NCBI GenBank assembly: GCA_031275035.1
Contig: JAISPH010000008.1
Location: 1-8,307, forward strand
Direction: 5' to 3'
Origin: Treponema sp.
Lineage (GTDB): Bacteria; Spirochaetota; Spirochaetia; Treponematales; Breznakiellaceae
DNA length: 8,307 nucleotides
Below are positions 1 to 5,418 of the stretch, piece by piece. Within the stretch, counting starts at the first letter, position 1. Each line of letters starts with the position of its first letter. The notes under the pieces are model-generated. The model was not told the origin of the DNA and did no database searches. It saw only the letters and a program-made list of their open reading frames with translations. The position numbers and the translations under genes were made by a program.

Positions 1-1
1 A

Positions 2-118
2 CCCCGCAGCTCTGCTGCGGCTCAAATAAAGCAACGCTTTCAAAAAGTTGGTATTAAACCAGACGGTACTATAAACTTCCTATCGAACGAGCCTCCCCGC
101 AAATATGGCGACGCTTAG
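2..118 (+). CDS. Possible C-terminal end of an upstream gene (partial)
   Basis: A frame is open from the window edge to a TAG at 116-118 and gives 38 residues, including VGIKPDGTINFLSNEPPRKY near the end. The second half reads like an ordinary soluble protein tail; the first half is shaped by a GCAGC hairpin (4-20). I do not recognise the family. An open frame this short is not statistically convincing, so the evidence is residue composition plus the AT-rich, regulatory-looking region that starts soon after the stop. The last codons overlap the left arm of an 11-bp inverted repeat (89-99). It could instead be chance reading of a non-coding repeat. Confidence 0.35.
   Translation, partial: PRSSAAAQIKQRFQKVGIKPDGTINFLSNEPPRKYGDA
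4..20. repeat. Small GC-rich hairpin (GCAGC-TCT-GCTGC)
   Basis: CCGCAGC and GCTGCGG form a perfect 7-bp stem around a TCT loop. A near twin, CGGCAGC-TTT-GCTGCCG, lies at 7936-7952. The two share the inner stem and differ in the loop and in the outer pairs, which stay complementary in both copies. Confidence 0.45.
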
Positions 119-164
119 GATACCGGCAAGCGAGCTTGCTTCGAACTCTGCTCCGGGGAGGCTC
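89..164. repeat. 11-bp inverted repeat enclosing a smaller hairpin
   Basis: GAGCCTCCCCG (89-99) and CGGGGAGGCTC (154-164) are perfect reverse complements separated by 54 nt. Inside lies a second stem, GCAAGC/GCTTGC (126-131 and 134-139). The left arm overlaps the end of the possible upstream frame. No T-run follows, so this is not a classic terminator. It could be a structured RNA 3' end or a small repetitive element. Confidence 0.45.
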
Positions 165-256
165 ATCCTTATCTTGGTACAAAAAGCTTTTTCAAAATAC
201 TATACATTTGTTTTGTATTTTAACTGAAAAAATACCGCCATTTTTTGTACTTTTTA

Positions 257-286
257 TTGAAAACCCCATGTTTCTTGTACTATAAT
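257..286 (+). promoter_or_regulatory. Candidate sigma70-type promoter
   Basis: TTGAAA (257-262) and a perfect TATAAT (281-286) are separated by 18 nt, in AT-rich surroundings. Transcription would begin near 293 and run toward the lipoprotein genes, through the hairpins at 338-365, 384-420 and 426-460. It is the best promoter match I found upstream of the operon. Confidence 0.5.
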
Positions 287-337
287 TATGATTGAGTTTT
301 CACCCGATTAATTTTTCAACTGCTTTTAATTAATAAG

Positions 338-365
338 TTGTTTGGAAACCTCAGTTTCCGAACAA
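338..365. repeat. TTGTT...GAACAA hairpin, copy 1
   Basis: TTGTTTGGAAAC (338-349) pairs with GTTTCCGAACAA (354-365) over 12 bp with one G-T wobble and a 4-nt loop. It aligns with the core of the hairpin at 7980-8027 at roughly three quarters of positions by hand, with paired changes in the stem, suggesting a dispersed family. Confidence 0.55.
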
Positions 366-383
366 ATTCCGCTTAAAAACAAC

Positions 384-420
384 AAAAAACGTGGATTTCA
401 TTAAGAAATCAGCGTTTTTT
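384..420. terminator. Candidate bidirectional rho-independent terminator
   Basis: AAAAAACG (384-391) pairs with CGTTTTTT (413-420), then a 2x2 internal mismatch, then GATTTC (394-399) pairs with GAAATC (405-410) around ATTAA. The A-run and T-run flank the stem on either side, as in bidirectional terminators. Since it lies between the promoter at 257-286 and the first lipoprotein gene, it would act as a terminator of a short leader RNA or as an attenuator. Confidence 0.5.
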
Positions 421-425
421 GGGAG

Positions 426-460
426 ACTTGTTTGAGAACCAACCGGGTTCTTGAACAAGT
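426..460. repeat. TTGTT...GAACAA hairpin, copy 2
   Basis: ACTTGTTTGAGAACC (426-440) and GGTTCTTGAACAAGT (446-460) form a 15-bp stem with two mismatched or wobble positions and a 5-nt loop. Its outer part resembles the hairpins at 338-365 and 7980-8027. It sits about 80 nt upstream of the chosen start of the first lipoprotein gene. Confidence 0.5.
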
Positions 461-528
461 CCAATGCTTTTTGATCTGTCATTTTCAAAATGCGGGAACG
501 TTTTGAAAAAGGGTTGTTTTTTTATAAC

Positions 529-535
529 AAGGAGG
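529..535 (+). promoter_or_regulatory. Shine-Dalgarno site that fixes the start of lipoprotein A
   Basis: AAGGAGG lies 6 nt before the ATG at 542. The in-frame upstream ATG at 464 has no such site and would put 26 residues in front of a clean lipoprotein signal peptide, so 542 is preferred. Confidence 0.8.
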
Positions 536-541
536 GTCAAA

Positions 542-1876
542 ATGATACAGCGCAAGGGTTATTTGTATTTTTTTGCTGCGGCAGCTTTGGTTTTTGTTCT
601 TGCCGCCTGTAACCATTCCTTTACCCCTTCCGCTTCCCCCACCGAGACCGAAGTGTGGAGCGGCCAGATAGGCAGGGGTACGCTTCTTGCCGTATATTTG
701 AATGACAATTATGAGCCCGGCGATGTACGAGGAGCCAAGACAGGCTTTGCGGTAGACGGCAATCCGATGGCGGAGGGCGTCTTCCTTGCCTCGGAAACTT
801 CCCCCGGCGGCTATGACGATGTGGTCCGTATCGCCGATACCAACAACGACAGTCTTATCTCTTTCTTTTTTCACAAGGGGCAGCGTTTCCCCTGGAAAAT
901 AGTCATGGAGAAGGACGGCAAAACCGCCTTCGCCTATCCTTCGAACTACGATTGGCCAAGCCAGCGGTATTCCGTGCGTATTGCCGGTGAAGACGGCGCG
1001 GAGTATACTCTGGAGAATCTCTGCTTAAACCGGAATGTGCTGACGGGCTTTAACCAGGAGCCCGGTCTTACGGCGGAAGAAAGAGAGCGGCGGGACGCGT
1101 ATACCGCCCTGGGGCTGTATGCCGGTATTGGACGGCGCTTTCCCGGCTTGAACCGTTCGGACATCGCCGCCCGGGCCTTTACCAGCCCCGCCGTTACGGC
1201 CTTTGCTGTCGCCGCCATTCCCGCCCTGCCCTCTGAGATAAGCGGCACGCAAGCCGGCCTTCCCGCTCCCCGCCTATGGTCTTTTGGCTCTATCGGCCGC
1301 TGGATATCGGATCTGTTTACCGGAGGGGGTTCTTCTTCGTCCCCATCGGCGCCTGATCCCCTCAAAGTTGAAATTACTAAAAATGGCGAGCCGGTAAGTC
1401 CCGATACGGTATACTATCTTGGGTTTAATGAGGGGATAAGCGATGAGATAGTCTTTGATATTAATTTTATCAGCGGCTTTGATGCCAATACCAATGTAAC
1501 TCCCGGTTTTATCGAACCATACTTGAACAAGTATATATATTCGGGTGAATATACCGGCGGTTATTGGCTCTTCACCGATGGTACAAAATATGTGGATGAT
1601 ACGGATTACCGGCTGGGTTCAAGGAGACATCCTGTTAAGAAGTTTTCACAGCCATATCAAATAAGAGTCCAAAGAGATCCCAGGGCCGGAGATATAGAAA
1701 ATGCTGGTTATTTTAAGGGAGATATGGATCTTGTGATATTTTTCGGCCAGCCGGCGATTGTAAACGGCAGTTCCGAAGGCATAGATTTCTGGGAGCCCGG
1801 TTCTTCCGGTCCGGCAAAAAATAATTCGGTCTTTGTCCTGCATTTTACGGTTCGGGAAGCTGACGCCAGGCCGTAA
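542..1876 (+). CDS. Lipoprotein A, first of three tandem paralogues, function unknown
   Basis: The protein has 444 residues. It begins with a lysine/arginine-containing N-terminus, a hydrophobic stretch and the lipobox LAAC with Cys23, so it is predicted to be a lipid-anchored envelope protein. Residues ~40-200 form a domain shared with the next two genes: GRGT near 45, NPMAEGV at 74-80, DDVVRI at 92-97, FFFHKG at 108-113, FPW at 116-118, QRYS at 141-144 and YTALG near 187-191. A Gly/Ser-rich linker (261-270) leads to a C-terminal domain with the motif PVSPDTVYYL (284-293) and IVNGSSEGIDF (406-416). Unlike its paralogues it has only a short hydrophobic Ala-rich stretch (217-229) instead of a long hydrophobic hairpin. 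It is the most divergent of the three by eye. I do not recognise a named family. The next gene starts 31 bp downstream, so the genes are probably cotranscribed. Confidence 0.85.
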   Translation: MIQRKGYLYFFAAAALVFVLAACNHSFTPSASPTETEVWSGQIGRGTLLAVYLNDNYEPGDVRGAKTGFAVDGNPMAEGVFLASETSPGGYDDVVRIADTNNDSLISFFFHKGQRFPWKIVMEKDGKTAFAYPSNYDWPSQRYSVRIAGEDGAEYTLENLCLNRNVLTGFNQEPGLTAEERERRDAYTALGLYAGIGRRFPGLNRSDIAARAFTSPAVTAFAVAAIPALPSEISGTQAGLPAPRLWSFGSIGRWISDLFTGGGSSSSPSAPDPLKVEITKNGEPVSPDTVYYLGFNEGISDEIVFDINFISGFDANTNVTPGFIEPYLNKYIYSGEYTGGYWLFTDGTKYVDDTDYRLGSRRHPVKKFSQPYQIRVQRDPRAGDIENAGYFKGDMDLVIFFGQPAIVNGSSEGIDFWEPGSSGPAKNNSVFVLHFTVREADARP

Positions 1877-1888
1877 GGTATTTTAGTT

Positions 1889-2580
1889 GTTTAAGGAGGA
1901 ACTTATTATGAAGCGCCGCATAAAGAACCTTGCCCTTTCGTCCGTTTCCGTCATGCTTTTGCTTGTGTTTACGTTTACCAGCTGCTCCTCCCCGTTCCTC
2001 AACAATCTTCCCGCCGAAACGGACACCTATGTGGTGGAGGTGGGCCAGGGTACGCCCCGTTTTACCTACCTTGATAACGACTATAATCCGCTTGACTCTT
2101 CAGACGGCGGGGGTTCCCGCAAAACCGTTTTTTGGGTAGACGACAACCCCATGGCGGAGGGGGTTATGCTTATCTCGGAAACATTTGACGGTTCCGACGA
2201 CGTGGTGCGCATTAACAATGACAATACCGGCTGTTCCCTCTCCATGTTTTTCCATAAGGGCGAGAGTTTTCCCTGGGCCTTTGATATACAAATTGGGGAT
2301 AAACGGGGCGGGGCCCGGCTTTCAAGTTATGACAATGATAATCAGCGCTATTCCATAGCATTCCAGATGGAGGGCGAATATTTTACCCTGGACAATGTGG
2401 CGTTAAACCGGAGCATACTGTCCGCCTATACCGATGATGCAGATCTGACGGAGGACCAGAACACCCGGATGCGGAATATCTGCACGGCCCTGGGGGTGTA
2501 TGTCAGCATAGAACAGGCTTTCCCCTCCGATCAGGAAGTAATAGCCCTGTGGGGAGGATGGCTTAACCCCCGTAACTGGG
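1889..2580 (+). repeat. Long direct repeat, unit 1 (5' half of lipoprotein B)
   Basis: This segment matches 3265-3965 from just before the Shine-Dalgarno site (GTTTAAGGAGGAACTTA) through about codon 224. In the last 258 bp of the unit (2323-2580) I count only 6 mismatches by hand. A variable patch near 2090-2120 accounts for the 9-nt length difference between the two units. Similarity falls sharply right after 2580. Confidence 0.85.
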
Positions 2581-3245
2581 GTATTTTTGACTGGCTCAGG
2601 GCCGCCGTTACCGCGATTGGGGTGGTCGTGGTTGCGGTCGCCTATATTCTTTGTCCTCCCGCCGCCTTTGTTGGCACCGTGATTGTTACTGCAGCAATAG
2701 AAGTTGCTGTATGGATAGGCATAGACAAATTTGAAGACGAGCTTACCCCTCCGCCCCTCGGCCCGATGGAACAAATTCCCACGGTGTCTATAACATGCAA
2801 CGGGGTCCCTGTGGGCCATGAGGAACCGGTTTATGTTCCCCCGAGTGGCGAGGTTGTGGTCGATATTTCCTATATAGGCATTACTAATCCGGTCCAGATG
2901 AACTTGTACGATCATAATGTTGGTTTATACCTAGACGCCATATCTTCTTATAATGGACTTCAATATATCTTTACTAATGAGACCGGTACACAAATTAAGG
3001 GAATACAGGAAACCCCCAATTTTTTGTTGGAAGCGGATGATAAAATAAAAGCCTCTAGAACCGGAATTCCTGGAAGTGGTTATTTTGATACCACGGTCGA
3101 TATTTTTATCAATTTCGGCGTTTCCGTAATTGTTAATGGCAATGTTCATTCTGCAACTATTAAGGTTCCTAACTCGGATAATACGGGTTGGAGTTCAGGA
3201 ACAGGGGGTAATATTTTTCTTCTTCGTTTTTCTATTTTACCGTAA
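1908..3245 (+). CDS. Lipoprotein B, second tandem paralogue, with internal hydrophobic hairpin
   Basis: The protein has 445 residues. The ATG at 1908 follows AAGGAGGA by 7 nt; a TTG at 1887 in frame would precede the signal and is rejected. MKRR, a hydrophobic core and FTFTSC with Cys26 form a spirochaete-type lipoprotein signal. Residues ~40-225 are about 90% identical to lipoprotein C and clearly related to A (NPMAEGV at 80-86, DDVVRI near 97-102, FFHKGESFPW at 114-123, QRYSI, ALNRS). After WGGWLNPRNW, residues 231-272 are two long hydrophobic stretches separated by CPP, like a membrane hairpin. The C-terminal part (292-445) resembles that of C (YVPPSGE, FTNETG, DDKIKASR) but lacks the SSEGIDF motif of A and C. 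I do not recognise the family. It lies 31 bp after A and 38 bp before C, so it is probably in the same operon. Whether the hairpin enters a membrane is an inference. Confidence 0.88.
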   Translation: MKRRIKNLALSSVSVMLLLVFTFTSCSSPFLNNLPAETDTYVVEVGQGTPRFTYLDNDYNPLDSSDGGGSRKTVFWVDDNPMAEGVMLISETFDGSDDVVRINNDNTGCSLSMFFHKGESFPWAFDIQIGDKRGGARLSSYDNDNQRYSIAFQMEGEYFTLDNVALNRSILSAYTDDADLTEDQNTRMRNICTALGVYVSIEQAFPSDQEVIALWGGWLNPRNWGIFDWLRAAVTAIGVVVVAVAYILCPPAAFVGTVIVTAAIEVAVWIGIDKFEDELTPPPLGPMEQIPTVSITCNGVPVGHEEPVYVPPSGEVVVDISYIGITNPVQMNLYDHNVGLYLDAISSYNGLQYIFTNETGTQIKGIQETPNFLLEADDKIKASRTGIPGSGYFDTTVDIFINFGVSVIVNGNVHSATIKVPNSDNTGWSSGTGGNIFLLRFSILP

Positions 3246-3264
3246 AATGTTCGTCGTGTTTGAT

Positions 3265-3965
3265 GTTTAAGGAGGAACTTACCATGAAGCGCCGTATAAA
3301 GAACCTTGCCCTTTCGTCCGTTTCCGTCATTCTTTTGCTTGTGTTTACGTTTACCAGCTGTTCCTCCCCGTTCCTCAACAATCTTCCCGCCGAAACAAAC
3401 ACCTATGTGGTGGAAGTGGGCAAGGGTACGCCATATTTTACCTACCTCGATGCCGACTATAATCCGGTACAAACTGTCATTGGTAAAAACGATCCGGATC
3501 CCGGTAAAACCGCCTTTTGGGCGGACGACAACCCCATGGCGGAGGGGGTTATGCTTATCTCGGAAACATTCGACGATTCCGACGACGTGGTGCGCATTAA
3601 CAATGACAATACCGGCTGTTTCCTCTCCATGTTTTTCCATAAGGGCGAAAGTTTTCCCTGGGCCTTCGATATTCAAATTGGCGATAAACAGGGCGGGGCC
3701 CGCCTTTCAAGTTATGACAATGATAATCAGCGCTATTCCATAACATTCCAGATGGAGGGCGAATATTTTACCCTGGACAATGTGGCGTTAAACCGGAGCA
3801 TACTGTCCGCCTATACTGATGATGCAAATCTGACGGAGGACCAGAACACCCGGATGCGGAATATCTATACGGCCCTGGGGGTGTATGTCAGCATAGAACA
3901 GGCTTTCCCCTCCGATCAGGAAGTAATAGCCCTGTGGGGAGGATGGCTTAACCCCCTTAACTGGG
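3265..3965 (+). repeat. Long direct repeat, unit 2 (5' half of lipoprotein C)
   Basis: This is the counterpart of 1889-2580, starting in the intergenic gap just before the Shine-Dalgarno site. The near identity includes synonymous positions, which points to recent duplication or gene conversion. From about 3966 onward the two genes fall to roughly two-thirds identity. Confidence 0.85.
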
Positions 3966-4657
3966 ATGTTTTTGACTGGATTAAAATTGCCGTTACCGCG
4001 GTTGCCGTAATAGTTGTCGCCGTGGTCGCTTTTGTCTGTCCCCCTGCGGTTTTTGTTGAGGTAACGGCGGTTGTACAGCAGGTGCTGCCCGTTGTATATC
4101 AGATCATTGACGGTCTTGAAGAAAGCTTGAAAGCCCAATATACATCAAGTCCTGTTCCACAAGTGGCTTCCGCGCGTATCCTAAAGGACGGCAGCCCCGT
4201 TAGCCCGGATACGGTGTACTACCTTCCGCCGGGCGGGGAAATGGAATTTGATATTTCATTATTGGGTTTCGGGAACGTAATAGCCCGTCTCTATGAACCG
4301 ACACGGCGTATATATCATCAGGTAGACACTGAATATAATTCCGTTATTTTCACCTTCACCAACGCCGCCGGAGACCGGATAGGGGGCTTATGGCAAACGC
4401 CCGCATTTAAAATAAAGGAACATGATAAAATAAAAGTGGCCAGAAACAGCATTCCAGGATATTTTTTTGATGGGACGATAGATGTCGCCATCCTCTTTAA
4501 CGAGCGTACTATCGTCAATGACAGCAGCGAGGGTATCGATTTTTATGTCCCCAACAGCGATGGTTCCGTAAAAGATCCTTCCGAACCTCCGGTTCGTACC
4601 GACTCTGTTTTCCTTCTCCATTTTGCCATTGATGATCTTGCGGGAGGCGTTCCTTGA
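3284..4657 (+). CDS. Lipoprotein C, third tandem paralogue, apparent mosaic
   Basis: The protein has 457 residues. The ATG at 3284 follows AAGGAGGA by 7 nt. The signal MKRR...FTFTSC (Cys26) is nearly the same as in B. Residues 1-225 match B apart from about 14 substitutions and a variable patch at ~62-75 that is three residues longer (VQTVIGKNDPDPG in place of LDSSDGGGSR). Residues 235-275 form a hydrophobic hairpin with a central CPP, related to B but much more diverged. The C-terminal domain carries PVSPDTVYYL (305-314) and SSEGIDF (413-419), shared with A and absent from B. It also has YLPPGGE, FTNAAG and HDKIKVAR, shared with B. C therefore shares different segments with each neighbour. 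Its TGA overlaps the TTG start of the barrel gene. The function is unknown; it is predicted to be lipid-anchored in the envelope. Confidence 0.88.
   Translation: MKRRIKNLALSSVSVILLLVFTFTSCSSPFLNNLPAETNTYVVEVGKGTPYFTYLDADYNPVQTVIGKNDPDPGKTAFWADDNPMAEGVMLISETFDDSDDVVRINNDNTGCFLSMFFHKGESFPWAFDIQIGDKQGGARLSSYDNDNQRYSITFQMEGEYFTLDNVALNRSILSAYTDDANLTEDQNTRMRNIYTALGVYVSIEQAFPSDQEVIALWGGWLNPLNWDVFDWIKIAVTAVAVIVVAVVAFVCPPAVFVEVTAVVQQVLPVVYQIIDGLEESLKAQYTSSPVPQVASARILKDGSPVSPDTVYYLPPGGEMEFDISLLGFGNVIARLYEPTRRIYHQVDTEYNSVIFTFTNAAGDRIGGLWQTPAFKIKEHDKIKVARNSIPGYFFDGTIDVAILFNERTIVNDSSEGIDFYVPNSDGSVKDPSEPPVRTDSVFLLHFAIDDLAGGVP
4642..4647 (+). promoter_or_regulatory. Shine-Dalgarno site supporting a TTG start inside a stop codon
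   Basis: GGGAGG lies 6 nt before the TTG at 4654. That TTG overlaps the TGA stop of lipoprotein C (TTGA, 4654-4657), the arrangement expected for translational coupling. The signal peptide begins directly after this codon, which supports the unusual start. Confidence 0.7.
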
Positions 4658-5349
4658 AAATTTTTTTTGCATGTTTTCTGGTCTTTTCCGTCCTTCCCTG
4701 TTTTTCGGAAGAAGAAAGATACGGGAACCTTGAATTGTCCGGGGGTATGCCGTTCATCTATGAAACGCTCAGCCACGGCGGAACCGAAACGCTAAAAACA
4801 GCCATGCCCCCCTTTTCATTTGGTATAGCCGCAAGCAACTATGCCGCCTTTGGAGATAACCCTTTAGGCATAGCTTTTGCCGCTCATTTTCTTTATCCCA
4901 GGGCTTTTTTGCACAGCGTTAAGGGAACCGAAAGCCGTTATGGAATCAACGACGTTACGGCTTTCGATATGTATCTTGGAATTGGTTACCGCCTTTTTGA
5001 ACAAGGCAGGCTTAAAATTCCCCTGACCGCGGGTCTGCATTTGTTTTCATTATCCGGCAGTTCCGCGGATAATGCGTTTGTCTCTCACGACCTGGAAAAG
5101 GTAAGTTTCGGCCTGGGCGCTTCGATAGCCGTAGAGTTTCATGCTGTTCCCATTGTGTATTTTTTTGGGCGGCTTCAGGGTTATTTTGACTTCTTTACCT
5201 ACACAAAACGGACAGAGTATACCGGCGTTATGATTGGCAGTAAAATGGCTTATTATATAGACAGTAACGAATATACCAGATTATCTGCACATGTGGGATT
5301 AATACCGGAATTAGGCGTCGGCCTTAAATTTGACGGATTTTTCAAATAG
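4654..5349 (+). CDS. Predicted small outer-membrane beta-barrel protein
   Basis: The protein has 231 residues from a TTG start. Residues 1-18 (MKIFFACFLVFSVLPCFS) make a Sec signal peptide with likely cleavage before EEE. The mature part is rich in alternating polar/hydrophobic, Gly- and aromatic-containing segments typical of beta strands: FDMYLGIGYRLF, LKIPLTAGLHLF, VSFGLGASIAVEFHA, FGRLQGYFDFF, then RLSAHVG and GVGLKFDGFFK at the end. I see no catalytic motif. The size and strand pattern suggest about eight strands, like the small barrels annotated in many spirochaetes. The Cys at 16 follows proline and is not a good lipobox. Coupling to lipoprotein C suggests that it works with the lipoproteins, perhaps as anchor, partner or pore. 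That link is inferred from position only. A T8 run (4661-4668) follows the start directly. Confidence 0.75.
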   Translation: MKIFFACFLVFSVLPCFSEEERYGNLELSGGMPFIYETLSHGGTETLKTAMPPFSFGIAASNYAAFGDNPLGIAFAAHFLYPRAFLHSVKGTESRYGINDVTAFDMYLGIGYRLFEQGRLKIPLTAGLHLFSLSGSSADNAFVSHDLEKVSFGLGASIAVEFHAVPIVYFFGRLQGYFDFFTYTKRTEYTGVMIGSKMAYYIDSNEYTRLSAHVGLIPELGVGLKFDGFFK

Positions 5350-5418
5350 GAGCGTTGGTACGCTAGAAAACCAGCGGTTCAGGATCGCCCGGAACTAAAG
5401 AGGCCGGCTCCCCCCGTT

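Larger units (their letters stand above)
119..541. other. AT-rich gene-free leader region
   Basis: No convincing gene is seen here on either strand. In order the stretch holds the right arm of the 11-bp inverted repeat, a strongly AT-rich segment (about 165-330), a promoter candidate, three consecutive hairpins, a T7 run (517-523) and the Shine-Dalgarno sequence of the first lipoprotein gene. The density of promoter and hairpins suggests a long regulated 5' leader, or a small RNA unit placed ahead of the lipoprotein operon. Confidence 0.6.

Noticed and set aside
181..192. AAAAAGCTTTTT palindrome
   Set aside because: It is expected by chance in such AT-rich DNA and has no supporting context.
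288..311. Seven-residue frame (MIEFSPD) right after the promoter
   Set aside because: It is too short, has no ribosome-binding site and the ATG lies upstream of the expected transcription start.
464..541. Upstream ATG extension of lipoprotein A
   Set aside because: There is no Shine-Dalgarno site, and the extension would place 26 residues ahead of a good lipoprotein signal. AAGGAGG at 529-535 supports the start at 542.
2403..2915. Minus-strand open frames opposite lipoproteins B and C (also 3146-3676 and 3788-4138)
   Set aside because: They resemble each other only because the sense genes are paralogues. They have no ribosome site or domain features and lie inside well supported genes.
5350..5418. 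Possible terminator between the barrel gene and ppaC
   Set aside because: Only a 5-bp stem (AGCGT/ACGCT, 5351-5364) without a T-run is present. It is too weak to call.
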